A DNA stretch of 64,000 nucleotides. It comes from Marisa cornuarietis (Eukaryota; Mollusca; Gastropoda; Architaenioglossa; Ampullariidae). Where the stretch lies: assembly GCA_004794655.1 (NCBI GenBank), contig SMMW01000074.1:541501-605500 (forward strand). The letters run 5' to 3'. The notes under the pieces were generated by a model. The model was not told the DNA's origin, ran no database searches, and worked only from the letters and a program-made list of their open reading frames with translations. How positions within the stretch are numbered: the stretch's first letter is position 1; the number at the start of each line of letters is the position of its first letter. The translations under genes and the position numbers were made by a program. Shown piece after piece: positions 49,141-60,286 of the stretch.

Positions 49141-51397
49141 AGACTTTGCAGACCACTGGCTGTAATATTGAAGCCCAAGAGAGAGGCCAGGCTTGAATGT
49201 CTGGTCACCTGTAAAGTGAAAAGCGCCCTGGCTGTCATTGTGCGATGGTCAGTAGCTGTAACCATGGCTACCAATGTATTGATGATGTCGCCAGCATATT
49301 GCATCATCACGGGGGGTGATTCAGACCATTTAAGGGTGGACCAATGGACACTCATCGAGTGGCTGATCAGCATATATCTCATAACCAGATGCACGGTAGA
49401 TAAAAGATAAATGCACGTGGCTCCCCTTCTTTCACTCGGAGGGGACTGGGTGTCCAGAGGCGGAGATATTTCTTGAAGGTAGGTAAGTGTGAAACGCTTA
49501 TCAACTGTCCACCATTAATATCGATATTCATTAAAAGATTTCGAAGGTTAGCTGTGTCACTTGTCTTAACTATGAGATTTCTGTCTGTACTCTCTTTCTG
49601 TTGTTTTCTCCCTTCCTTCTCTCCCCTCCCTCTACTCTCGTCTGTCTATCTACCTTAATCGTCGCACAGCCACAGGGCGGCCCGGTTGCAGTATAATGAA
49701 TAGTCTTCTCCTCAGGGCCAAGTTCTTCTGACAAATCAGCCAGAGCCAGCCACGGCCTTAGCTTCAGTAGTTAATAGTGAGTAGTGCAAACAGCGACACC
49801 ACTGGTTTTGATAGACCCACGTGCAAATCACGTGACTGCAGCTGTTTTCTTAGCTGCTTTTTTCAATTTAGATTTTAATTACAAGAACTTGGCCTCTCAC
49901 TGGTGAAAGCTACTTAACTGGGCACATATATTAAAATAGAAAATTAAAAGCTTTTGGTAAATTGAAAACAAATAAGACATTGGTGTCCTGGAAATTTAAA
50001 TGGCTGTCTACACTCTTGAGGAAAACAAATGACGTCATTTCCTCCAATCATGTATGGCCTGCTGTTGTAAACATGGTCTGTTGTAAACATGGGGAACATT
50101 CCAACCGACTGTCAGAGAGAAAAAACAAAAGACGCACTCAAATGCACTGAGATGTAAAAGTTGCAAACATACACAGACTAAAAAATAAATAAATAAATAA
50201 TAAGAATCCAGTTACGTTGGTTGCAGAATGATGTCCGCAGTCCCTCATAACGAAGATTTGAAGAAGTAAACAAGAAATGTCTCAACTGACAACATCTCAT
50301 GAATGCGCGTGTCGACAGCAAGACGTAAATACGCGTCGACAAAACACGAAGATCTCAACACATCGACTAAAATATTGTGAAGAAAGGAAGTGAGTACGAG
50401 TATAAACATTAACCCTTGACCCATAACAATCCTCAAACCATCCCTGGCCTACAATGAAGTGCATCTTTGTACATCTGCGCTACAGCAGGCTCCAGACCGC
50501 AGTAACTGCTGACCTTACAGCAGGCGGGTATGAAAGTGAAGGAAATCTTTGTTAACTTTATGACTCACACCCGTCACCAAGCCCTCTCCCCATATATAAG
50601 CTTTTTGTGTTATTTTTCTTATCATTCAGACACTTTTGGTTGTAAGCATAAAGTGCTTCTGACAAGGGCCTAAATCCTTTCGCTCGGACAAGTTAGGATA
50701 ATGAGTAACGGCCGTGAGGACGAAGTGAGTCAGTGAATTTAATGTTCTTTTTTGTTCTTTCTTTTTGGCTAACATTTGGCCTCCAAGACAGACAATACAC
50801 TTGCATCATCAGTGCACCAGTCGCCTGCAACACAGGAGTTGCTTCCCTTGGAGTGGTATTGCAAGAAGACCGAGTGAAGGAGGCGGTCGAGTTGCTTCTC
50901 CCATCACTCGGCACAATGTCGTGGAAACAGGCTTCACAAAGTGATTTTCCTCAAGGGACTGAGGAGGAGAGAGGGATGCCCAAACATTTGGGGAGGGGAG
51001 TGGGAGGGGCGGCTGTTGTACTGTAAGCAAGATTATTATAGAAGTTTACAATAATATATTTCATCATACTCCGGTTTCATATTTTCACGTTAGTCACCTA
51101 CTTCAGATCTCAACATGTATATAAATTAACAGCAAGAACTAAAAACAAACCCTGGCTTTGTCATCTATCAGGTAAGCAGCTATTTTACTTGACAGTGTAC
51201 CAACGAGTACTTTGGTCTCTTGCCCCCGGCTGTTCAAACCCACTGTACGAGTGTCAAACACCCACCACACCACACCACACCACACCACACCACACACCAC
51301 ACCACACCACACCATGATAGAGAATGAAGGAGGCCTTAATTGCTAAATAAAAAGATACTGAATAAATGCACCGAATGAAGATAACGATATTTCTAAC
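49141..51397. other. Intergenic, nothing recognised
   Basis: TGACGTCA at 50030-50037. No gene. Confidence 0.5.
51262..51314. repeat. (CCACA)n pentanucleotide repeat
   Basis: About ten CCACA units with one two-base insertion. Confidence 0.96.
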
Positions 51398-51560
51398 AGT
51401 ACAATACAATACAACTTTATTAATCCCAAAAGGTAATTACAGGTAGTGGTCATAGGATAGCAATCTACAGATAAGTACTTACATCTACATGTTGACTACA
51501 TGTTGTCTATGAGGTCACCTCAGGCTAACACCCATGTCGGTCAGTAGAACTCATCAAGTG
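51398..51560 (-). mobile_element. LINE 3'UTR tail fragment
   Basis: On the minus strand this region ends with ACCTTTTGGGATTAATAAAG followed by TTGTATTGTATTGTACTG, closely resembling the terminal sequence of many L2/Rex/CR1-type LINEs and of the element ending near 57790. No reverse transcriptase codons are recognisable, so only the 3'UTR seems to be present; its 5' boundary is approximate. Confidence 0.5.
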
Positions 51561-51817
51561 AGTGGCACGAGGAGTGATGATTGCGGCTACAATTTGCTCT
51601 GTGTTCAGTAGAAACAACATCTACAGGAGAAGATGCAAATTGCAGCTGACAGGAGTTGATGTCTGGCACGTGACACTCGTAGGCAGACGTACTTACATGT
51701 GTGTACTGTACCGTCAACCACTGGTGACAGCCCTGAACACTTTACTCAAGATGTGCACCTCCCTGAGTTGTGAGCAGCTCTTAGCTTAACAACACATTAG
51801 AATGTATCAATGAAACT
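51561..51817. other. Intergenic, nothing recognised
   Basis: Short open frame without a known motif. Confidence 0.4.
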
Positions 51818-51912
<95 letters not shown>

Positions 51913-51930
51913 GAGAGAGAGAGAGAGAGG
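51818..51930. repeat. (CTGT)n then (GA)n microsatellite
   Basis: About 24 CTGT units to 51913, then GAGAGAGAGAGA. Asp-Arg-Gln-Thr frames are artefacts. Confidence 0.98.
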
Positions 51931-52909
51931 GAGGGGGCAGAGGAAAAGAATGAAGAAATGGTTGAAGAAAGGAAGAAGTGAAGGCTGGCAGAATGAAGGA
52001 AGAGGATGACGCCATTGTGATTCGTGTTCGCTCCTTGCTCTGATTGGTCTACGATCATTGTAAGTAGGTAGTCAACAAGCTGCAATCAGTGGCAATGGAC
52101 TAATTAGCGGAAATAGCAACAAACGTTCGACCTCATTAGGCCACTCAAACTCACCCAAGCCAAAGGTCATGGCAGCTACTTTTCGATGCCAAGTACACTT
52201 GGAAGACCACTCAGCGCCCTTATAATGAGGGAAGCTTCCAGTCAGCCCCCCGGCATCGCCGTCGGAAAAGATACAGATCGTAGGCAAGGTGACCGTGACA
52301 GACCTGCACGTGCATTGGAAGGAAGCAGGTCTTCCAGCCTCTCCTGTAGACACGAGCTCGTAAGTCTGCCAGTCTCTGGCACTGATGACACCCCTGGCAC
52401 GCGGTGAAAGCGATATCCTGGCGATACCCCAAACTCTCAGTCTCCCACCCCCAAGTGAAGTGAGGTTTGTTTGCGGTAGTAAGCATAAAACACTGGGGCA
52501 ACAAAGAAACATCTCAACGACTGAGCTGACCCCCCTCCCCTCCCAGTCCCACCCGTTACACTTCACCCCCCAGTCCAGCCTCGTGTTAATAGGAACCGAC
52601 GGCAAGTTTGCGCTTCAAGCATTTCCGATGAACTAGCCACCCGAGCAGTGAAGCTCTGTCATCACTCAGGGCCATGCATGCTGCACATGTCAATGCAAAT
52701 AGCTACAGATAAGACATTTACCATTCTCGTCTGCTACAAGACTTTCGTCAGCTGCAAGACTATCAGCGGGAACAAGGTTTCCTCTCCAAGTGGCAAAAGT
52801 TATTAGAGAATCGAATTACTCACTGATTGTTCCTTTCGTACTGAACATCTGAACAAAGTGAGCTAATCGTCGGCTCTTTCCTTGTCTTTGTCTTTCTCAC
52901 GACCACTTT
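51931..52909. other. Intergenic with an unrecognised 177-codon minus frame
   Basis: The minus strand is open from 52605 to 52072. The product shows no domain or membrane segment I recognise and there is no supporting splice or promoter evidence. Confidence 0.4.
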
Positions 52910-53285
52910 ATTTAGCTTAGTCTTTCTCTCTCCGCTCTCGATCTCACCATCTCTATCTCTCCATCCATAGTCATCTGTCTATCCATCTTTTCGTGTATCT
53001 TTATCAATCAATCATCGCTATCAATCTGTCTATCCATCTATAGCTATTCATGTCTTTTATCTATCCAGCTCTCTATATCAATCTCTTTATCATTCTTTAT
53101 TAACCTATTTATCTATCAACCCAGTATCTCTATCAGTCTCTTTATCCATCTCTTTGTCTATCGATCTATCATTAATCTCTCTCATTTAGTCTATACATCT
53201 TCATCGCTCTATTAATCCATCGTTCCCATCTATCAATGTCTCTCCATACCTATCTATCTTGCCCCTCTTCTCCATTGTTTCTCCT
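52910..53285. repeat. Degenerate (CTAT/CATC)n pyrimidine-rich simple sequence
   Basis: About 370 bp of TCTATC, ATCTAT and CATC units with many substitutions; an old tetranucleotide repeat. Confidence 0.85.
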
Positions 53286-54360
53286 TATTTATTCCTTTGT
53301 CCTCGCATCCCAAACTGTTCTCACTCTGGGGTTCGTTGTCGTTCTGTTTAATTGTCATTTATCTTCCTGCTGCTAAAGGAAAGAAAGAAACACTGACCGA
53401 CTGGTTGAAAGGCGGTCAAGTAGTCCCACATAATCAGATAAACAAAAATTCAAAGGAATCTGACATTTTGTGCTTAAAGAACACCTAGTGAAGCTGCTAT
53501 CTTTAGGCGCTTCTTGAGTTTCCATCCTGACCAGCTCTAAAGAGGAAGCCAACGTTTTTCGATGAAAAGGATGAAGGGAGGAAAATGAAAGAAGACGAAA
53601 CATATCTAAGTGATCACTCACTTATTTTGGCCTTTGAGCTGGAGTGTGCATCAAGTTAATTTATGACCACCACTCGAAGTCGATCAGAACTCCCTACTCA
53701 TTCGTCTCCACTGCGCATGCGTGTGATCTCGGGATCACGTGACTCTCGCACGCGTCACATCTGGGAAAGAGCCGAAAGGCGGCGTACACAAAATGTCAGG
53801 CGGGCAACTGTGTAGTATAAACCATGTTTCAACTGCGGCTTTTCAACTCGGGTTTCATCCGCTTTCTTTTTTTTTTCAAAGTGAGTCACTCGTCCTGTTC
53901 TCCGCTGTTTCAAGCACTTTGTTGTACATACGAATTTTTTCCCCTTCCGATTCGCTCCCTTTTAAACTGCCACTGGAGGGGAGAGAATCCTCCAGCTTGA
54001 TATTCTGCAGTCGCGATAAACGCTCAAGAGGTGATTGCGTATCACGCGGTTTCTTCAAACATCTTTTAACTCCGTGATGTTCATATGCGTCTGTCCGAGG
54101 CTATTTTCTTTGATACCTTTTCAAGAAACATCAAAGGGAAGAACATAAGACATCGACTTCAACGGTTTGCACCAGATCTAAGCAGCAGACGCCCGAGTTC
54201 TTAGGACAAAGCTGAAAAAACTCCCTGCACCTCTTCCCCCCCCCCCACTCCCCCGACCTAAAAACGTGTTTATATTTTCAGCCACCTCCTGTAAAGCAGT
54301 GGCGGTGGTGGAATCGGCGGCCTGAGAGAAGACAAAGTCTTGACTGGGGGATCGGCGATC
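53286..54360. other. Intergenic before the 39-bp satellite
   Basis: No recognised gene; a C12 run near 54236. Confidence 0.5.
53700..53830. promoter_or_regulatory. CpG-rich promoter-like patch
   Basis: CTGCGCATGCGTG at about 53710 (NRF1-like), GATCACGTGAC at about 53734 (E-box), GGCGG at about 53778 and TATAAA at about 53816. No recognised gene follows on either strand. Confidence 0.2.
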
Positions 54361-56480
54361 TGTCTGTGGGTCAGGTCCTGTCTATGGGTGAAGGTTCTGT
54401 CTGTGTGGGTGCAGGTCCTGGATGTCTGGGTAAAGTCCTGACTGTGGGTGTAGGTCCTGTATGTCTGGGTAAAGTCCTGACTGTGGGTGTAGGTCCTGTA
54501 TGTCTGGGTAAGGTCATGGCTGTGGGTGTAGGTCCTGTATGTCTGGGTAAAGTCCTGACTGTGGGTGTAGGTCCTGTATGTCTGGGTAAAGTCCTGACTG
54601 TGGGTGTAGGTCCTGTATGTCTGGGTAAGGTCCTGACTGTGAGTGCAGGTCCTGTATGTCTGGGTAAGGTCCTGACTGTGAGTGCAGGTCCTGTATGTCT
54701 GGGTAAAGTCCTGACTGTGGGTGTAGGTCCTGTATGTCTGGGTAAAGTCCTGACTGTGGGTGTAGGTCCTGTATGTCTGGGTAAGGTCCTGACTGTGGAT
54801 GCAGGTCCTGTATGTCTGGGTAAGGTCCTGACTGTGGGTGTAGGTCCTGTATGTCTGGGTAAGGTCCTGACTGTGGGTGTAGGTCCTGTATGTCTGGGTA
54901 AGGTCCTGACTGTGAGTGCAGGTCCTGTATGTCTGGGTAAGGTCCTGACTGTGGATGTAGGTCCTGTATGTCTGGGTAAGGTCCTGACTGTGAGTGCAGG
55001 TCCTGTATGTCTGGGTAAGGTCCTGACTGTGAGTGCAGGTCCTGTATGTCTGGGTAAGGTCCTGATTGTGAGTGTAGGTTCTGTATGTCTGGGTAAGGTC
55101 CTGACTGTGAGTGTAGGTCCTGTATGTCTGGGTAAGGTCCTGACTGTGAGTGCAGGTCCTGTATGTCTGGGTAAGGTCCTGACTGTGAGTGTAGGTCCTG
55201 TATGTCTGGGTAAGGTCCTGACTGTGAGTGCAAGTCCTGTATGTCTGGGTAAGGTCCTGACTGTGGATGCAGGTCCTGTATGTCTGGGTAAGGTCCTGAC
55301 TGTGGATGCAGGTCCTGTATGTCTGGGTAAGGTCCTGACTGTGAGTGTAGGTCCTGTATGTCTGGGTAAGGTCCTGACTATGGATGCAGGTCCTGTATGT
55401 CTGGGTAAGGTCCTGACTGTGGGTGTAGGTCCTGTATGTCTGGGTAAGGTCCTGACTGTGGGTGTAGGTCCTGTATGTCTGGGTAAGGTCCTGGCTGTGG
55501 ATGTAGGTCCTGTATGTGTGGGTAAAGTCCTGACTGTGGGTGTAGGTCCTGTATGTCTGGGTAAGGTCCTGACTGTGAGTGTAGGTCCTGTATGTCTGGG
55601 TAAGGTCCTGACTGTGGGTGTAGGTCCTGTATGTCTGGGTAAGGTCCTGACTGTGGGTGTAGGTCCTGTATGTCTGGGTAAGGTCCTGACTGTGAGTGCA
55701 GGTCCTGTATGTCTGGGTAAGGTCCTGACTGTGGATGTAGGTCCTGTATGTCTGGGTAAGGTCCTGACTGTGAGTGCAGGTCCTGTATGTCTGGGTAAGG
55801 TCCTGATTGTGAGTGTAGGTTCTGTATGTCTGGGTAAGGTCCTGACTGTGAGTGTAGGTCCTGTATGTCTGGGTAAGGTCCTGACTGTGAGTGCAGGTCC
55901 TGTATGTCTGGGTAAGGTCCTGACTGTGAGTGTAGGTCCTGTATGTCTGGGTAAGGTCCTGACTGTGAGTGCAAGTCCTGTATGTCTGGGTAAGGTCCTG
56001 ACTGTGGATGCAGGTCCTGTATGTCTGGGTAAGGTCCTGACTGTGGATGCAGGTCCTGTATGTCTGGGTAAGGTCCTGACTGTGAGTGTAGGTCCTGTAT
56101 GTCTGGGTAAGGTCCTGACTATGGATGCAGGTCCTGTATGTCTGGGTAAGGTCCTGACTGTGGGTGTAGGTCCTGTATGTCTGGGTAAGGTCCTGGCTGT
56201 GGATGTAGGTCCTGTATGTGTGGGTAAAGTCCTGACTGTGGGTGTAGGTCCTGTATGTCTGGGTAAGGTCCTGACTGTGAGTGTAGGTCCTGTATGTCTG
56301 GGTAAGGTCCTGACTGTGGATGTAGGTCCTGTATGTCTGGGTAAAGTCCTGACTGTGAGTGCAGGTCCTGTATGTCTGGGTAAGGTCCTGACTGTGAGTG
56401 TAGGTCCTGTATGTCTGGGTAAGGTCCTGACTGTGGATGCAGGTCCTGTATGTCTGGGTAAGGTCCTGACTGTGGGTGCC
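54361..56480. repeat. 39-bp satellite array (~54 units) with an internal duplication
   Basis: About 2.1 kb of 39-bp units (TGACTGTGGGTGTAGGTCCT plus GTATGTCTGGGTAAGGTCC). Because 39 is divisible by 3, the plus strand has a 705-codon open frame of 13-residue repeats (GPVCLGKVLTVGV), starting only from GTG, and the minus strand is also open (DIQDLHSQSGPYP). Variant units recur at 741 bp (19 units): the ATTGTGAGTGTAGGTTCTG variant at 55064 and 55805, and the GACTATGGATGC variant at 55376 and 56117. The TGTATGTGTG variant recurs at 702 bp (55511, 56213), so one unit was gained or lost. I treat it as a tandem repeat, not a gene. Confidence 0.93.
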
Positions 56481-56585
56481 TAAAGCTCTTCATCCACACA
56501 GTTTCTCGTGCACAAGGACGTTATCGTGTTTAACTGTGAAGGTGAGCTGGTTTGTGTGACGATAAGCTCTCAGTCGTGTTTGGCT

Positions 56586-56860
56586 TTAAAGACCAACCTG
56601 AATGGTTTGCATTTTTTGCAGATGTCGGTAGATACAGGCGATATAAACATAACCTGTAAATTGCAGCCTCCAAAACCAATCGTTAATTAATTATCCGCTG
56701 TTAGTACACTGTTAGGGACACTTGTTGATCGTAAGTGAGAATCGTAGCGGATAATTAATTAACGGATGGGTTTTGGAGGCCAAAATTTACAGGTTAGGTT
56801 TATATCGCCTGTATCTACCGATATATGAAAACTTCGAAAACCATTCAGGTTAGTCTTTAA
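56586..56860. repeat. Large foldback inverted repeat (two ~115-bp arms, 46-bp loop)
   Basis: Left arm 56586-56699 and right arm 56746-56860 are imperfect reverse complements. Shared blocks include TTAAAGAC/TAACCTGAATGG, CGGTAGATACAGGCGATATA, CTGTAAATT, CCTCCAAAACC and GTTAATTAATTATCCGCT. Mismatches and small indels are spread along the arms. It carries no ORF with known homology. It lies between the 39-bp satellite and a truncated LINE. It may be a foldback/MITE-like element or an inverted duplication made during a rearrangement. Confidence 0.8.
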
Positions 56861-56929
56861 TAAGTAGCTGATGACATCATCAGTGTAAACCTGTTATTCA
56901 CTCAATTTTGAATAGGTGAGCATCATGTG

Positions 56930-57815
56930 TGAAAAGGTCGATAAATTCTCTCTCATTTCTTGTTTGCCCTGTACACGACAAAGTGTAGACACGGGAACGA
57001 AGTTTATATTTGCAGATGACACCAGATTTACAGGACTGATTTCCCACGATGATGACTCCTACTACAGACAGGAGATTGTACAGTTTGTTACCTGGTGTGG
57101 TGACAATTATTTAGAGTTAAACGTCAAGAAAACAAAAGAACTGATTGTAGATTTTTGGAAAGAGAAGGTTGATTTTCATGAATGCTCGTTAAGGCGAGGT
57201 GGTAACAAGAGTAGACAGTAACAAATATTTAGGTATAACTATCGATGATAAACTTACATGGAAAGCTCATGTTGATAGTGTTGTCAAGAAAATGCACATC
57301 CACCTTTACTGTTTGAGAAAACAAATCTTTTAATGTGAACTCCCGCAACTATTGTACACTTCAGTAACATGCAGCACCGTGACATTTGACCTTGTGTACT
57401 GGGGTGGGAGCATAGTCACACAGGATAGGGACAAGCTGAACAAAACCATTAAAAAGCAGGAGGTGTGATAGGGAGGGTGCAGAATGACTTAGAGACACTA
57501 TATCACAAGCTTCTGCACGACAAACAATATTAGCTGATGACTCTCATCCACTCCGACAGGAATGTGACAACAGACACATACACAGAGGTGGTAGAGTTTA
57601 GAGTTCCCCGAGTCGGAACCACACGATATCTGCTCTTTTTATTCCGGCGGCAATCCACATACACAACCAAGTCATGGACAGGACACGTCTTTGACTGAAG
57701 GTTCTTACACTGATTTTTTGTAACTTGATGTATCATGTAATGTCTGATGTTATAATAACAACAGATAATAATTTCCTAAAAGGAATTAATAAAGATGTTT
57801 CGCATTGTATTTGTC
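56930..57815 (+). mobile_element. 5'-truncated LINE reverse transcriptase fragment (L2/Rex-like)
   Basis: Plus-strand codons include KFIFADDTRFTGLIS (the FADD catalytic box), WCGDNYLELNVKKTKELIVDF, then after a frameshift KYLGITIDDKLTWKAHVDSVVKK and, farther on, SALFIPAAIHIHNQV, the usual order for the palm-to-C-terminal part of L2/Rex-type LINEs. In-frame stops lie between these blocks. The copy ends with CCTAAAAGGAATTAATAAAG near 57790, the common 3' end of such elements. Everything upstream of the FADD box is missing; the foldback repeat 56586-56860 lies directly upstream. Confidence 0.7.
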
Positions 57816-58596
57816 ATGTCAAGTATGGCGTATGCTTCTTAATGCACGTCACTTGGTCACAAGTCATTTACTCTGTGTTCAATGTCTAGAGTGTTATTTA
57901 TTGACAAACTAATCATGCCTTGTTGACAGAATGACAGTCGGAATAAAACTGACATGTAAAGAGGCGTGAAATGTGGGACAAGTGTGTTACCTGCGCACAC
58001 AGAGTAAGTCCCACATGTATTTACTAAACACACCACGTGATCTTCTGCACTCTGAATATTTTATATTTATAAAGCTTTGAGAAAATTAGCTTATCAAAAC
58101 ATGAAAACAATTTAACCTGTACTGTCCATAGCCGCCCCCGACCTGAATAAACAAACATACAAAGTGATTTAGATGACGTGGCTTTATTTTTTTATTGTTA
58201 TAATTTAGTTTGTATGTCATAGCTAAAGAATAATAATCATTTTCTTACTCATCAACTTTAAAATAAAATAAGCTCAAGAACCCCCTTTAGTGAGTATGAC
58301 TCAAATGTGAGTGTTAACAATATAGATATATGAAGATGACTAATACAAAACACCTGAAATAAGTAAAAACATAGATTCGTGTATGTTAACCCCATTATAG
58401 ACATTTACTCTCATTATTCGCCTAATGGACAATTACTCTCAGATTCGCCTAAATAATTTTTTAGTCAATTCAAGTATGAGCTATGACATGCGATTCATAA
58501 AGTAACTTAAAAAAAAAGAATATATAATACAATCTCTTGTTAAAGTTTAGAATTTTACAGATGTTGTACTGAACATTTTTAGACAAAGCAAGTTAT

Positions 58597-58599
<3 letters not shown>
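57816..58599. other. Intergenic, AT-rich, nothing recognised
   Basis: No gene or clear repeat. Confidence 0.5.

Positions 58600-58672
<73 letters not shown>
58600..58672. repeat. (TG)n microsatellite
   Basis: About 36 TG units. Confidence 0.98.
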
Positions 58673-58673
<1 letters not shown>

Positions 58674-59437
58674 CTACTCCATCGTGAACTCATTCTCTAT
58701 GACCTTCTGCTTTCGTCGTCATCCACTGCGCATGCGTGGGAGATTTTGCGAGATGTCACAGCTGACGAAAGATTTCACGCACAAACGTTTTCTGTTTGGG
58801 AAGACCTTAGAATTGTATATTTCAATAAACATGACCATGACAGACACCACAGGAAGTTGTCATAGCATTTATTGTACTTTATGCCACACTCACTGTAAAT
58901 GTTTGTCAGGCTACGTGCAACATTACTGTCAATGCTTGTTGATATTTTCTCGTAACGATTCCAATAGCTGCTGATATGTTCACTTGCACGTGCATGTTCC
59001 TGCACACTACAAAGTATTGACGAGGGCAGCTACAGGCTGGACAGTGATGACGCACGAGGTCACACACGCACAAAAGGTCAGACAGACTACAGGTTTATAG
59101 CAGCACGTGCATAATGACGCGGCCATGTTTGTGTGTTTGTGTGCATCAAACATCGTGCCAACTGTGCAACATTATCCTAGTATCTGGAGCGCAGATTGTT
59201 GTCACAGTGCGAGAACACAAGTCCTGTGTTCACAAACACGTGCTGCTGACGGCAACATAAACATAGCGAAGTGGGATACTTACTAGAGAACTGGCTTATC
59301 ACACAACAACACGTTATCACCACGCGCACGGTATTCTGGGATATCAGTACATCTGCGGTAAGAAGTGTAATCGACTGTTGTATCTTTTGCCGAAATGTAA
59401 CTTTGCTGGATACCATACATTACGACAACATCATTCT

Positions 59438-59438
<1 letters not shown>

Positions 59439-59483
<45 letters not shown>
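59439..59483. repeat. (TG)n microsatellite
   Basis: About 22 TG units. Confidence 0.98.
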
Positions 59484-59487
<4 letters not shown>

Positions 59488-59777
59488 CGACGCACATACA
59501 CTTACCTTGCATACACACGACGCATATTACACACACACACCACGCTCGACGAGCCCCCATAGATGGGGATGAAGGTGAAGAGATTTCTAGTTGATTTATG
59601 GAAGATGAAGAACTCGCTGCTCTCTCTTTTCTATCTGGCTATGGAACCGTCATCGTCTTTCTTCTTTTTACGTCATTCTTTTCCCAAAATGACGACGAAC
59701 AAATGACGCACACAAGACGTCAAACACAAGACACCATTCACACACGAAACAATACAAGACCTACCCCTAACTCATTA

Positions 59778-59779
<2 letters not shown>

Positions 59780-59840
<61 letters not shown>
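59780..59840. repeat. (TG)n microsatellite
   Basis: About 30 TG units. Confidence 0.98.
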
Positions 59841-59841
<1 letters not shown>

Positions 59842-60249
59842 AGTAAATTATACAAGTAAAGAAAGGGATGAAAGATGAAAATTCCAACACCTGTAAGAAA
59901 ACTGAACTTTGCTACTTTGACAAAAGAGACCCTGTAGAACAAAATTAACATTAGAAACACCTTAAAGATATTTCACTTCATTCTTCAAATTTGATGTTGA
60001 CTGAGGGCAGACACCCTTTGTATGTATGTACCTACGTAAAGTGTATTAAATATTGGCTACTTCCTGTCACATGACCATCATCAAGACTCTGCAGACAGTA
60101 GCTTGTACACCAACACGAGTGTGGAAAACACAGGTGGGTTCGAGACATTAGAGATGTTGTGTGAGAACGGTTGGTGTGGTGCCTGACATCATCAAGGAGG
60201 GGGATGATAACATGTTTGTATCGAAATTTAAAGATGGTAACATCTGCTC

Positions 60250-60286
60250 GTTTTTGTTTGTTTGTTTGTTTGTTTGTTTGTTTGTT
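60250..60286. repeat. (GTTT)n microsatellite
   Basis: About nine GTTT units. Confidence 0.96.

Noticed and set aside
52072..52605. 177-codon minus-strand frame
   Set aside because: No recognisable domain and no conserved-looking motif; plausible by chance in GC-richer DNA.
54366..56483. 705-codon open frame
   Set aside because: It is a 39-bp tandem repeat translated; it starts only from GTG, the minus strand is equally open, and there is no promoter or splice evidence.
59929..59940. ACCCTGTAGAAC, matching the 5' end of the miR-10 family
   Set aside because: The following bases (AAAATTAAC) do not match miR-10, no complementary arm lies within ~80 bp on either side, and it is on the Hox3 side of Hox4.
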